Below are positions 23,896-38,000 of a DNA stretch of 64,000 bases, one piece after another. Source of the stretch: Nephromyces sp. MM_2019 (taxonomy: Eukaryota; Apicomplexa; Aconoidasida; Nephromycida); NCBI GenBank assembly GCA_015657535.1, contig JADHZB010000327.1, positions 1 through 64,000 of the forward strand, written 5' to 3'. Numbering within the stretch: position 1 is the stretch's first letter; every line of letters begins with the position of its first letter. The notes under the pieces were generated by a model. That model did not search any database. It worked only from the letters and a program-made list of their open reading frames with translations, and was not told the DNA's origin. A program made the position numbers and the translations under genes.

Positions 23896-25707
23896 TACAG
23901 AATTTCAAAATAATTATACAAAAGCGTGTGCTAAATTTGTGCTTTGCTCTTAAATTTTAGGAACTTGCTTATTTCCAAATTTTCAAAACAAAATCAATTT
24001 AAAAATTGAAGCGTTTTTTAGAAGTTGTATTTTATTTACTAGGCTATGAATTAAGATGATAACGTTATGCTAAGTAAAACTCTTTAATAGTAATCAATTT
24101 TTTAAAATCTAATATACTCGAACCACACATCGAGCTTCGTATACCACAAAGAGTAATAAATGGTTTAGTTAGGGAAAAAGAAAAATTTGCAACAATTGTT
24201 TAATCATATTATAACAGAAATGTGATTGAAAAATCAAAATTGATAACCATAGATAACACATCTTGAGAAGCTTCATATAATTGATATGAGCCATAAATAT
24301 CACTAGTAAATCTTTATCAACAACAACTAAAATGAACAGTAAATATAGAAAAAACAAACAAAAACCATTAGTAATTTATTATTCTGCTTAAAATGTTAAA
24401 TTTTAATTGTTTAACTAATACTTTAGTTAAACTCCCCTTCAACATATCTTTCAAAATTAAAGCAGTTTGAAACAGTCCACTTGTATAATTGTTTACCTAA
24501 GTAATGAAAAGTCAAATTCAGATATTTAAGCAAGCATATGACTGAATATATCATTTAAATAAAAGTTTTACCAAGCTTTAATCGGAATATGTTTACCTTA
24601 TTTTGACTTGCTAACAATCATCATAGGTGATTTTATATATTGCTAATTTACTTATATTAAAAAGGGTTTAAAACATGCTCTATTGGAATTCTAGTTGAAA
24701 TTTTAGTTTAGGATTTCTAAATTATAAAAATTTGTTAAGCTTGAATGACTTTGACTTGTTTTTATAAGTTTTAGCAAGTATGTTATGTTCGATTACATCT
24801 TAAGGCTGATTGGTTTTATAACCAATCAAATATTGAGTTGATTTTCAGTTAGCATGTAGGTAAAGGATAGATACTTTGACCCTATCGTTAAAAAGTTCAA
24901 TTTTGGTTATAAATCACAAACTGTAACTAGTTGTTTTGTGATCCAATATAAGAGTAGCATTCATAATCTTGGTTTTACAATATGTAACGTCATCAATATG
25001 CACGAACAAATTCATAGCCTAGAAACAATGGGAAAATCAGAACTTTGGAAGAAAGCTAACCAAATTTGATTTAGAGGAAAATAACGAAACACAAAGCAAA
25101 TTATGTAGAAAAAACAGTAATTTAAATTAAAATGCAAGAGTAATAGTCGCCTTGTTAAAGTTGAACTAAAACTTCTCACAATGCTTGAATGAGATGTTAA
25201 AATTGTATCAGAACAAATTAACATTTGAAAATTATTTATTAAAAAAGTTCGACACATTGATAGAGAGCTGTACGTAGAAAGAAACTTTTTAAACCCAAAC
25301 TTTCTTCGTTTTTAGAAAAACTAGCAAAAAAAGAGATGGTGTTTTCTTTTTTGCTTTTTTCTTTTCAACTAACCAAGAAAAGAGTTTACCAGCCCTATTC
25401 AACATTTAATCTCTAACTAACTTATTCAGTTTAATAAATAGATTCTTCTTTTTAACTTAATTTTGGCACCCATGCTCTGCTAGGGAAAATTTTGTATAAT
25501 TTTTTGAACTTCTAGAGAAAAGGTTCTTTTGCACAATATAGACAGACTATTTCACAACAAACCTATATATTATCATCTAGCAAAAATATTTTGTGTTATT
25601 AACACTAACTTTTTAAAGTAGCGTTACAGCATACCCTAATAAGCCCTACTAACATTCAGCTGAGTTTTTTTCTAATTAGCTACAATTATAAAAATCCTTA
25701 ATGGAAA
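23896..25707. other. Intergenic AT-rich region, 1.8 kb
   Basis: No exons, repeats or RNA genes recognised. Two open frames (24169-24357 and 25012-25257, both minus) are Phe/Leu/Ile-rich without conserved motifs and are judged chance. The last part is the upstream region of the ML-domain gene. Confidence 0.5.
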
Positions 25708-26196
25708 ATGGGACATTTCAGCTTTTTACCACTTCTATTCTTCTTTGCTTTTTTAAGCACATTCATAACTAAATCACAATCTGAGGAATTCCTTTCAAAA
25801 GCAAAGGCTGAGGAACCCATTTCAAAAGCAAAGTTCAACAATTGGATCCAATGTACTAGTCCAGGCACTATTGTAAATTTAGAATTTAGACCTAGGACTG
25901 TAGATGTTGATGAAAAATTTTATATTGCTTATACTATAGATGTACCCCACCAAATTAACAATCCTAAAATGAAGTTTAAAGCTAGCGTTGGACCCATCTC
26001 ATATACATACGAAACAGAACTCTGTGGTTACATGGATTGCCCAATCCACCCGGGTCAAACATCTGGCGTAGCTTCAGTATCAATATCATATCCGCCCGTA
26101 CCATTTTTCATTAAGCATGCCACTGTCATTGCCCAATTACTTGATGACAATGATGAAACTACTTTGTGTGCGATTCTTAATTTAGATTTTATTTAA
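25708..26196 (+). CDS. Secreted ML-domain (NPC2/MD-2-like) lipid-binding protein
   Basis: A single-exon gene of 162 residues, one of the very few intronless genes here. The first 25 residues (MGHFSFLPLLFFFAFLSTFI then TKSQS) form a clear signal peptide. The rest matches the ML family (NPC2, phosphatidylglycerol/phosphatidylinositol transfer proteins), soluble beta-sandwiches that bind sterols or phospholipids in the endolysosomal or extracellular space. Visible hallmarks are the spaced Cys residues (WIQC, ELCGYMDCPIHPGQTSG, TTLC), of which the C-x4-C-P-x-x-P-G block is typical, and the beta-strand VASVSISYPPVP. An in-frame TAA just upstream fixes the ATG at 25708. The exact ligand cannot be told. 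Confidence in the family is good. Confidence 0.85.
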   Translation: MGHFSFLPLLFFFAFLSTFITKSQSEEFLSKAKAEEPISKAKFNNWIQCTSPGTIVNLEFRPRTVDVDEKFYIAYTIDVPHQINNPKMKFKASVGPISYTYETELCGYMDCPIHPGQTSGVASVSISYPPVPFFIKHATVIAQLLDDNDETTLCAILNLDFI

Positions 26197-28393
26197 TAAA
26201 TAAATGAAATCCAACTTAATTTAAGCTTCTTTGAACTAATTAAATAAATTCCAATTTTTTTAAAATGGCCTCTAATTAATTAAATAAAATCTAACTTATT
26301 TTAATTTTCTTCGATTTATTTAAAAAATTTTCAAATTATTTTTAATGCCTTCAAATTAAATGAAATCTAACTTCTTTGGAATATTTCTATTTCTTTAAAA
26401 ACAGCCTTTATACTTGACAAAAAGTACTGTGCATTTCAAAAGGTACAATTTTACCAATCTCATTTGATTTAATAACATTTTCACTTATTTTTTCATAACC
26501 AAAAATTAATTTTTATAAAATCAGTAGCCAAAATTGAACAAAATTTGAATTACAAAAGGCTAACAATTAAAAGTTAATTTCATAGACATTCTAAGTGATT
26601 TTAAACTTCTGTAGCTTCTTATAACAAATATTCTGAAAGCTAATTTTGATTTTAATTATCCTAAACGCTCTTGTCAAGGAAATTGACCATAGCTTAATAA
26701 GGAAAAGTTTAGCTAAATATAAAGCTTATATAATATAACAATGAGTTAGGAAATCAATCAAACAATTACTTATGTTTAACAGCAATTAAGAATTGATAAA
26801 AACTCAAGGAATGGGTAACTGAAAGTCAAGAGTTAAATATAGATCATATTAATATGGCATCACGATACTAAGGAAATAACTGTTGAGATGACATAAGAAA
26901 TAAATTCCAACATGACTAATTAGTTTTAGGGGAAAAGCTCATTGCGTTTTACCACTTGATTGTAAGTGCTAAAAGACTTAGGTAACAAAAGTCGATTACT
27001 AACACTTTCAGCTTTTTTGCAAGTTTAAATTGTCAATATATATTACACTTTAAAGCCTATCGAGGTTTATAATTAAGTCATATTTCATGATTTGGAGCGA
27101 TTGGCTGTATAATAAGTACTGAATGTAAATCTTTATGAAAATAAATGACTTTGGCACACTTGGAAAACATATGTTAATTGGCTACCTTGAAAGTATTTAG
27201 TGTGCATTTAGAGTAATCTATTGTTGTTTAAACTTCAAAAACTTAAATCATTAGTGAAATTTTATACTTTATAAGGTGGCATTTAAAATTAACTTGTATA
27301 TATTTATTTTGAACCATTTTTAAAAAAGCAGATTCCAAAATTTGTTAAGAGACACAATTTATTCAAAACTTGAGATACTTTATAGCCCGAAGCCGAAATT
27401 CTCTCCCAGGAATTTGTTTTAATTTGAAATTAAGCCCAAAGTAAACTTAAGGCCAATAGTACTAATTCACTTAACGTGTGAGCATCTCGAATATTTAAAA
27501 GAGAAGTTCAACCCCTAAAATTTTATTCAAGCGACTACCTAGCAATCTTTTTATAAGAGTCCGTTAAGATTTAAATTTTGGGGGTAAAGAATACTTGACT
27601 CAAGGTCTACCAAAGAGTTATATATACCAAGATTTTAAAATGGTTATTAAAGTCTCTATAGTTGGAATTTTTTTTTTTTTTAATCTCCAAAACTTATAAT
27701 TAAAATGCATGACAAAAATCCTTTGTTCACATTTGATAAAATAAGTGATAACCATTTATGTAACAGGCTACAGCTTTGTGAATAAAATCAATACATCAGT
27801 TATCGCTCATAATTTTAATTTACACACTAATACTACTCAAAGATTAGAAAGAAACAATTTGAGCAAGCATCAAAGCTATCAGAATTCACATTATTAGTAC
27901 TTATTTAAAACACTCGACTAAATTTAGTTCTCAATATGTCAAGGCCCATGCTAGTACTTTTCAAGCTGCATAGTATTCTTATTAAAAGTCTAGTTTTGAA
28001 AGCGCTAAAGCTACTGTAATACCTAGTGAGAGTTAACTAACTTAGGTTCTGTGATATGTCAAGCATGTAATTCCTTTACAGGATGCTTACTTACTCTTGA
28101 CCATAGGAAAACGTTGCAATAACATAACACACTTTTGTGTAGCATGTAAATTTGTATGAATCATAAAAATCACACGAAATGGATTTCAAAGAGCCCTAAT
28201 GTCTGTTAAAAATTCATACTCAAATGATGATTTGATTGGAGGTGTTGACATATATTTACTTTGATTTTCTCAAAATCATCTATAGTACCTTTTCAAGGAC
28301 AGTTACAAGAAACTTATATTGTTGTATATAATTTATATTTTTTTTTGCTTTTTAATACCTATAACAATAACTTTAAATAACTTTACTGCAAAA
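26197..28393. other. Intergenic region, 2.2 kb
   Basis: Downstream of the ML gene there is a low-complexity stretch of alternating TTTAA/AATT words to about 26,560. No exon series was found in the remainder; a 27-codon open frame at 27937-28017 was not believed. Confidence 0.5.
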
Positions 28394-29308
28394 ATGTTAA
28401 AGAGCAGATCCATCCTCTTTACAACACTTAAAAACAGGTCATTCGGTACCTTCAGTAGATACCATCTCATGAGAACTTCTTTCTCAGCAGATAAGAACCT
28501 ATTTCCCTGTCCATCATTATCAGGCCCTCTCAGTTTCAATTTTTCCTCATTCTCATCACTCCCTAAGTATTATACAAAATCACACGAATACTTTTACGTA
28601 CAAGAAGGCACCGAAAAGATTGCTACAATTGGCATAAGCTCTGTAGCTGTAGAACAACTAGGGGAAGTAGCCTACGTAGAACTCCCAAATGTTGGAGCTC
28701 AGTTCAATAGAGGTATCGAATTAAAACAGCATAAATATCCATTCAAAACTAAGCACTTGATTAGCTAACAATAGAATGTTAAATATTGTTTAGGCTAATG
28801 AGTACCAAATTTTCTTAGCTAAAAATAATTAGTGTTACAACCATTTTTTTATAATTATTTTCTATAGGATATTTTTCCCTAATATATTTAACTTAGCATT
28901 CATGTTTTATTAGAGATTTTATAATCTATAGCAGACAATACACTATATGCTAAACTATCTCACTTCTCTATTTAGATTCCAGATAGGTTTTATGATAAAA
29001 CAAATTACTATATTTTATTCAATCTTAACAGTTATCTTTGATTTATCAATATTTATCATAAAAATTACTTAGGTGAAGCTGTGGCTACTGTAGCTTCGGT
29101 TAAGGCAGTAGGAGATGTTTACTCTCCATTTGATGGTGAAGTTGTTGAAGTTAACCAAGCAATTGAAAATGATCCTAGCGCCGTGAATGATGATCCAGAA
29201 TCAGAAGGTTGGCTCTGCAAAATCAAAATGAATTCGAAAGATATGCCAGAAGATATTATGGATTCTAATCAATATCAGGACTTCTGTGCAAGTCAATCAC
29301 ATGATTGA
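28394..29308 (+). CDS. GCVH: Glycine cleavage system H protein, mitochondrial
   Basis: The lipoyl-carrying shuttle protein of the glycine cleavage complex, which also acts in lipoate transfer in mitochondria. Two exons (28394-28712, 29073-29308) joined by a 360-nt phase-1 intron give 184 residues. The start MLKSRSILFTTLKNRSFGTF is a classic mitochondrial presequence of about 60 residues. The mature part has YYTKSHEYFYVQ, TIGISSVAVEQLGEVAYVELP, the lipoylation site EAVATVASVKAVGDVYSP (Lys in ASVKAV), GEVVEVNQAI and EGWLCKIK, all in family order. The ATG at 28394 is chosen because the upstream frame is a hydrophobic UTR translation with no Met. Identity is secure. Confidence 0.95.
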
Positions 29309-29930
29309 TTACCCAAACTCATCTCCAAATATTATTTTTAAGACGCAAAAATAAAATATCGCGTGATGATTTTCGAAATTTTCTAAAACTTTTTATTGAG
29401 CTTTCATAAATTAATTAACTAACAAATTTTATGTAAATAAAATCTTAATTGTATATACTTGTTCAACTATTGAAACTTTATTAAAACCCTAATGCATATA
29501 AATCCTAAATAAAATATATCCTTGAAGGTTCAATTTACAAAATATACCAAAAAGTTAGCCATAATATATAATTGATAGAATTTCTTTATAGTTGGAGTAA
29601 CTTAAGCTTATAAATGTGTAATAAAGATGTTGCTTAAAATATAATTTGAGTGAAATAGTAAGTCACTAATAAATAACTCTTGAAATGCTTTAAAATTAAG
29701 CTAACTTTATGGTAGTAAGTAAGATAAAGAAATTTAATTGACAAGAAATCAAATAACCGAGTGATTTTTATATATGAAATTTCGTCATAAGAAAAGCACA
29801 AAACTGATGGATCTCATTTATTAAAGTAGAGTTTCACATGGTTTATTAAAATTGGAAATAATAAAGTCAATCCTTAAAAATTTGTTGATAGACATTAAAA
29901 ACTTCAGATATCAAATCACAGTTATTTCAT
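29309..29930. other. Intergenic, convergent genes
   Basis: 622 bp of AT-rich sequence between the ends of the H protein gene (+) and the L37 gene (-). Nothing recognisable. Confidence 0.6.
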
Positions 29931-30522
29931 TTAAGCAGTAACTTTATTCTTTTCGGTGTACTTTGTTCTGGCAGGAGGAGTTGTTCCCTGGCGAAATCCA
30001 TGTTTAAATTTTCTGGGTAATGTCTTCAAGTATCGGCATCTAAGTAGAATAAAATGAATTCGTTATATAGGTCTATTGGAAGAGGTTTATAAAAGTCAAA
30101 GTGGCATACCTTCCCGTGCCAGTAGTTCTTCTTCTTTTGGCTTTTGTGGACCAGTTATAACCTCTTATCTTGGCAGAAGGAGCATCTAAGTAGATGAAAT
30201 AGTTCAAGTTGTCTTATATCAATATGTTGTAATGTAACAAGAAGAAATAATTCTGATAATCCTACATAAAATCTATCACAATAACATAGTGGGTTTTAAA
30301 ATTGCAGATGTAAGGTTTTACAATATGAAAACACAGGCTCTTATCAGTTTTGTGTGGAATGATTGTTCTTAAGGACAGTTTTTATTCGTAGAATTACTTA
30401 CTGCAAGCTCCGCAAGATTTCTTCTGGATGTGGTATGATCTCCTACCGCATCTCCTACATAAGGTGTGTGTTTTGTCATTCTGTTTACCAGAACTTCCGG
30501 TACCTTTGCCAGCTTTACCCAT
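29931..30522 (-). CDS. RPL37: 60S ribosomal protein L37 (eL37)
   Basis: Zinc-ribbon protein of the large cytosolic ribosomal subunit. Three exons (30402-30522, 30110-30185, 29931-30039) give 101 residues, close to the usual 92-97. The family core is nearly invariant: [20 protein letters not shown], then SCGAC completing the four zinc Cys, [19 protein letters not shown], and [20 protein letters not shown] at the end. The usual KGT-SFGKR N-terminus appears as [14 protein letters not shown]. One small oddity is Asn where Gly-Tyr normally follows the last zinc Cys. Confidence 0.97.
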
Positions 30523-32046
30523 GTTTTGAAATTGGAAGAAATAGAGGTAAGAATAATATAGTAGATGAGGTTAAAGAAAAAAGTTAAAAGTGTCTTTGAG
30601 GAGTTAATTCTAAAAGAAGTTGGGAAAGTGAAAGTTGTTTGTAGTAAAATAATCATTAAAGAATAATGTCATTGATAATTATTTCTAGTACAATTTCTAT
30701 AAGAACAGAACTATGAAATTGAATTAAACAAATAGTTAAATTCTTCTTCCGTTCGGTTTTGTTTGGGTATTGTTTTTAGACTATGTGTAATTGGGGCTCA
30801 TCATTAAAACTTTGTTATCTAGTGTTGGAGTTGTTGTTATTTACGATATGCTTGACAAGTGGAGGAAGGAAGAATGGGTAAATGAACACACCCTGATTAA
30901 TATAAAATTATTTCTATATCGAAATCAGCCACTGCTAAATGCAAGAATACGGCATCACATTTGCCATGCATGTTTGCATACATATCTAAACATAGCCTTT
31001 ACTCATTATCACAAAACTTTTATCAAAATGAGAATATTTTTTAACAATAAGCTGATTTTTAATCCTAATTTAGACTTAATTAATTCTATACACCATAATT
31101 TGATTGTAAATACATGTTTTTTCATATAAAAATTAGCACGGTTTACATTTTGGGGTTAAAATGTTTAGAATTAATATTATTCATACACTGTTTAATAATT
31201 TGTAACTTATTTCTCAAAGATTTATATACACTCATTAGTTAGCTAACAAAGTGAAACCTAGTCTACGATCACTTATAAATAGAATAAATTGAAATTAGTT
31301 AAAAATTACCTAACACACACACAAATAGAGGAGATATGTATCTTTGCAAGTTTTATTATTTTTACATTATTTTAATGCTAATGTGTAAATACGAGATTAA
31401 CTTTTAATTTAATTTAAAATAATGATGAACATATGTATATATACTTTCCTTTTTATTGTATACCTATACAACTTTGCATTACTTAAATAAGATAAATATT
31501 AGCTCGTTAGTATAATTGTACCTCTAAACACTGCATTTTTAAGCTTTAGGTAAAAATTAATTAGCTAAAAGGCATTTAGGTAAGCGAAATGAGTCTTAAA
31601 TGCTTATTTGGACTATAGTATTTAAACAGAAAATTAATAAAATTCTTTTAGATGACTCAAGTTTTTAATAAAATCTTTTATTTAACAATTGAAATTTCCA
31701 TATAATTGGGCTCATGAATAGTTTGACCCCACGTTATGTGTATTCATTAAAGATATTTAATCTAAGCATTCACATACACATATTTTATTCGTAGTTTAGA
31801 ACCTCGTTATATTCATAGTGGACGCCCTATTATATGATTATTGCATATATATCTAAAAATGTATATAGATTGCTGGATTTAAATAGACAAAGATTAAGTC
31901 TATAAATTTGACAATAATGATAATTACAGAAGGTTAAGCATTTAAAAAATCTAAAGAATTATATTAAATAGTTTTAATAAAGTATATATACTATTCTCAA
32001 TGTAAACATTACAAGTAAAAATGAAATATGAATTTATAAATAAATT
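30523..32046. other. Intergenic; one doubtful open frame
   Basis: Between the divergent side of L37 and the 3' end of the gamma-tubulin complex gene. A plus-strand frame at 30848-31129 (starting MLDKWRKEEW) runs about 93 codons; it is Asn/His/Ile-rich later on and could be one exon followed by chance sequence, since a donor-like GTAAAT follows EEW. I cannot support a gene with it. The rest is AT-rich with CA words. Confidence 0.4.
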
Positions 32047-35000
32047 TTAAAATAAGGTTGAGCGCTTTTTTGAGTAGAAATTGTTAAAATCTAAGCGAAT
32101 ACTTAAAGCCTTGAATAGCTCCAAATGCTCCAAATTTTTGAGTATTTGGGTTACAAGAGTAATATTTTCATCAAACTGAGTTCTTATCTTTATCGCCTTT
32201 TCTAATTCCAACCATTTGTTAGTGTAGATAAATTCATCTAATATCTTTTGAATTTCTGATATCTTCATTGAATTTATATCAAAATTTGGAAGCATTTGAA
32301 GGAGAGCTAAGGTAGCATGAATAAGTTTACAAATGGTTAGTATTATATCTCTGATTGTAGTGAGGTTTGTATTTTGGAAACACCTGAAAAGGTTTAATAA
32401 TATCAATTGAAAGGGTGTGCATACTTTTAAGTTGAATCTATTGGGTGGTTGCATTTTTAATTTAATTCAATTGTGCGAAGGTCTAAAACGGACAGATTGT
32501 ATGTTTGTACTAAGTACATTTAAATAGAGGCATCATCTATATTAGACTGACCATGAAAGTAACTTGTAACAAATAACAAAACACAAGAAATATTAAAATT
32601 AAACATGCTTTATGTCCTTACTTTGTCCATATCTGATCAACATAGTTTTTGTGATTATCAATCATATCACTATAAAGTCGAGAATTGGAAAACGCTCGAA
32701 GCATCATTTGCCAAGGTGTATCTACACCTTCTCTCATAATGTATTCTTGGAATGCTTTAAAAACAAATCTTATCTCTGATTGTAAGGGCCCGAGTATTAA
32801 AAGGGTACATTGAATGCTATGTAATATTTCATAGTGGTCTTCAAGTAGTACTGTATTGAATGTATGGATATGATTCTTTTTATGTCACTTAAGTTAGCTA
32901 AGCATACATATATTAAGATGAAGCTATCAATAGTTTGTTAGGTATGGTGATTTACCAGCAGCAATTTCTCTGTTAAATTAATAGGAAAAAAATAATTAGA
33001 TAAAGAAATTAATGGTTATGTCTCTCAATAATGAAGAACAAACCTTTTTGAGGGGTCCATAATTTTTGTGAAATTCCTGATGTGCTTGAAATATAGAGCC
33101 CAAATGATATTGCAGTTTACTTCATTATACTTAATGAGTGATAAGAATTGGAATAAATCTTCATACTTGTTGACAACACTCTTTGAAAGGTATAATGTGG
33201 TTGTTTAATAATATAAAACTCGATTAAATCTATATACTTACCTGAGCGAAAAATAAATCTAAAGAGATTGATTTAAGAAAGTTCACTCTTAAACACTTAG
33301 CTTTGTTAAAAGTACTAAGATACTTTTCGGGGGGTGATTTTTTTGTAAGTGTTAAATAGATATTTAATTGGCTCTTAGGATGTGAAAATTCTGAGAAGGA
33401 AAGATGTTAAATGAAAATTGTAAATGCAAATCTAAGGATAAAGGAAAAGGGGAAATTAATAGCCAAAATTATTTTAGGGAGGTATATATATAATTGAGGT
33501 TATCAGTACCAAGCTAAAATAATATACACAAGATCCTAAATACACGTATACGAATCTACTTAGCAGGCATATAACCTTTGTTTGATGGTATATCACCCTT
33601 TTTCAAGTTTGTGAACTCTTCAATTTTAGATATTAAAAAATTTTGAATATCGATAAATTCAGGGTCCCAGAGATGGTCAAACAGATTGCTTATAAAACTT
33701 CCCATTGTGAATCCTTGCCCGTATAAAATGAACTAATTTATATAGACAACAGAAAGATGCACACTTACAATAAATGTATATACGGTTTGAATTATTTGGT
33801 GTATTACCTTCCTAATATCTCCAAAATAGTTATCGAATGGTGATACTTTCTTACAGAAAATCATTATAGTTGTATTGTATAGGTCACATTGTAGATTGAA
33901 AGCTGTGTATAAACATGACTTGAAAGCTTTATCGATTGTCGTTTCTGTAGATAAGGTTGCTAAGCGAAATAACGCACAGAAATATGAAATTAATAAAAAT
34001 TATAGCCTTATTAAGCTTATATGATTCAAGAAGCTAATATAATGTCTAATAAATCAGTTTAAGTTAATTTCTGACAAGATATATTCATACCATCGTTGTT
34101 GTTAGCTATGTTTTCCTGTTGAATGTAAGATGAAATATATTTAAAGATACTTTTGTAAAATAATTTTAATATCTTAGGATCTAACCCCTATAATTGCATC
34201 TCTAGGTAGTGTGTTTTCTATGTATGGCTCCTCACTGGATTAAAAAAGATTGGAGTATAAGTAGGATTGGATTATATTCTTTTATTGCAATTTATGAGTA
34301 TATAGATTGTCTATGTGTGTGCTATGAAATGGAGAATGTGAATGGTTTAGAATTTATGTGCTCTAGTAGATATATAATATTTTGGACCCAGAATAGTATT
34401 AATGAACATAATAGTTACATTTACTTACAGAGTTTGATAATCATGTGAGTTTCTTAGATTCACGAAGTCATCCATAATTTCATTACTAGTAAGTTTGTTG
34501 TTATAAAATTTGAATATTTTTTGTAATCTAAGGAAAGAACGTTCTAATAGATTGCGATAAGTAGCTTTAATGAAATCAATTTTTTCAATTGAAGTTGAGT
34601 ATTGGAGGATTATGTTTGCTTTGGTTTCTGATTCTTCTTGTTTGTATTGAAATGAAGCATCTGATGTGTAAAAATAAGAGTTGTAGACAAATGAATTCTA
34701 TAATAATTGTGTGTAACTTAAGTTAACTGTGTTTCAAAATTATGTGCCATATGAATGAATTAAGTGTAGTATCAATTATTGGTGTGCATAAGTTAATTAT
34801 GTGTAATATAAATTAATTAGGTCTCATATGAATTAATTGTGTCATTGTAAATTAATTAGGTCTAATGTAATTTAATAAGAGAGAATAATTCAGAGAAAAG
34901 GGTGTGTATAAACACTCAAAGGTTGTAAGTATGTGAATAGGGATCAATGTGAATAAAAGTTTGTATGTTTGTATGGAAGTCAAATTGTTGTTCTATGGGA

Positions 35001-38000
35001 TTGAGAAATTGTGTTAAGTAATAATAGTAGACTCAAATAAAGATAACTTACTTTCATAGAATTCATTTATGAATACATTCAGGTTTGTGTGTAAAGATCC
35101 AAATAAATGATCAGAATCGGGGCTTATTTGTGCCAATTTTAGCCCTAAATTTGCTATAAAAAAAAATAGCTGCTAAAATTTCAAATGAAATATTTTAGTT
35201 TTACTGAAAGACCAGATACTATAAAGAGGTAGTTTATTTCTTATTATTTTATTATACACATTAAATCAAACATAAAATAATCTCACTATCAAAAGGGTAT
35301 AGTGAAGAGGCTCTGAACAAATTCTCAGATATCTTAATAAGCGTCTGTTTTAGTAGTTGAGTGAGCTCTAAGTTGTGAGCCAGTGACTCCAAAAAGTCGG
35401 GTAAGATAAGATTTAATGAATTGTTGGGGTAGGATTGTATGTTATAATTATGTTGGTCAGTGTGTAGATTTATCTTGTTTAGAATACTTGTGCGTTGTCC
35501 TTCAGTTGATAATTCATCCATATTGAGAGTAGATGAAACCAAATCATTTGTGATGACAAACTCATCAAATAATTCTCTATGTGTAGGCTGCAATTGATCA
35601 AATTTATATATAATAGAGATTGGTTTACTAGGTGTGTAACTATATCGTATACCTTAAACAAGAAACCATCTAAAAATTGGAGATAAGGTGCTAATGAATC
35701 AGAGAGGAGTTTAGATGATATATCAAATAGAGCTCGAGATTCCTACAACATGTTAATAAAGATATCAAATTTAAGGTAGGAAGATTAGATGAGTATATTC
35801 TAGGCTGTGTTTGGGTGTCAACTAGTAGTACCAAATCATCGAAATTTTTAAGATATTCAAAAGAAATTGTCTGGTTATAGAGGTATTCTATAAGGTGTAT
35901 GCCTCGTGGAAATATCCAATAATTTGACGTTTCTGTGTGTGTAAAAGATAGGCTTTAAAAATAAAAACTTAGGGATATATATCGACAATAATAGTACCTT
36001 TTGAAAGATTCCTTCTTGAGCCTTTTGGGTTAAGAATTTGGCAGAGTGATGCAACAAATTCTATCTTTGGTAACCAACTTTCAATGTTTGCTTTTAATGT
36101 ACACATTGATAGATATGAGTGAGTATGTTATTGTGCTTATGCATATACATATAGCCTAGTCTGTACTTATATCTATATGCTATTGGGTGCATGCATAATA
36201 TTCTATTGTGTATGTATGAATTCCTATGTGTATTTTAACTTGGTAGGATGAGAAATATTTATGAGAGGATGTGTTGAATGATATATATTATTCAATTAAG
36301 GGTATGAGGGTGTGTTGAAAATTTTGATTATTTTTACTATGTAATTGGATAGCACTTGTAATCCCTTACTCCAAAGATTTATTGAAGAACAAAGTTGATC
36401 ACCATTGGAAAATGAATTAGATAAATTTGATATATACAATTCATACTCATTTAGAAATAATTTCACTCCATTATTAAATGACTGAATTAAATAAATATTA
36501 GATATATCTCTTTGTTAGTGAAAATTTATTTCTTACTTGTAAGACTAAGCCGATCTTCTCACTTGATTGAGAAGAAGCAATCCTGTAAGGCGTGTCATCA
36601 GCATTGATGTGTAGTTCGAAGCAACTTGAAAGTTCAAATATAAATGCCTGTATACGTCTTATTAGACTACCAATCCTAAAGAGTACTTATGTAATTATAT
36701 TTAAGGGTTTCATAAACTCCACACATAGTTTATACCATGCAAATTGTTGGCAATATTTATCTGACAAAGTAATGGGTGGCTGCTCATGTGTTGGAGGGCA
36801 ATAATCGAGCTCAATCCAATCTTCAAGTGGTTTGCAAAAAAAGCACAAGTCCTTACGTATACCAAAGTAATACTTAAAAGACATTAGCCGTGCTAAAACA
36901 CACACAAAAAAACATACATATATATATAATGGTTAATAAATATAGTATACTGTATGCATATTACATCAATCGATGTGTATGTATCATATGTTTTATATTT
37001 TTAGAAGATATGTATAGGCTCAAAAATAATGAATGTATGTTGAGATATTTAAGATTTTATATATACATATAGGTAAGATGTAAATATTATAAATATTGTA
37101 TGAATAAGTTATTTGGGGATATTGGTATATATCATATATAATGCACATAAACTTCAATAAGTTTATGTAATTTTTATGTGCAACAAATTTATACATTTAT
37201 GTACACAAATATAAACAAGAGGGTCAATATAAAATAAAAACTAACGTCGATTTGTTTTTCTAAACTGTTTGTTTATATTTTCGATGAGTAGGGGGATAAT
37301 TTGAACAATGGGCAAACCCATTGTTTTGTTTCGGATTTTATATACGTAATCATTATGTTTCATCATATTTGTTAGCCTAAGATTAGACTTACAAAGGAAA
37401 TAGCTTGATTCTATACCTTGAAGCGCTAAGAAATTACAATACAACCACTCTGGTAGGCTTGAAGTGGTGTTTTGTGTAAGTACATTGGAAAAGGTATTCC
37501 TAGGCCTAGGATTCAATACAAGAGTTGGTTGTTGTATTTGTTTGTTTTTGGGTGCATTTATTTTGGCATAGACACCAATAGATTGCATGCGTTTGTATAT
37601 GTGTGTAAAAGTTGTATTCCCGAAAATGTTGTCATAGACCGTTATGGTACGTTTTGTATTCTCAAGGTATAATTTCCTTACAAATGGGCTGATTCTGAGT
37701 TCAGGTGGATGTGAAGGTGTGTGCAAAGTTTTTAATTGGCTATTTTGATTATGCCTAAGCTTTTTATTAGATTGTAGCTGACTGGTATCTATTCAGATAT
37801 AATAGGGGGATAGGTAATGCTTAATTTTAATAATTGCTGTGCTTGATTATTGTTATTCATTAACATAAGGTTTTCATATGAAGTTATATTTTATTAGGAT
37901 ACTTGCTAAGTCAAAGAAATTTCAATGTTGTGTATTTTTATATATAATAAGAGTATTCATACCAGTAGAAATAGATTCTACTCCCCATGAGGGTGGTGAA

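Noticed and set aside
33559..33732. A gene end at the TAG near 33557, splitting the gamma-tubulin complex gene into two genes
   Set aside because: A donor GTTATA at 33575 lies before the stop and its phase-1 end fits exactly to the exon starting at 33390, and the downstream exons carry the missing GRIP2 C-terminus.
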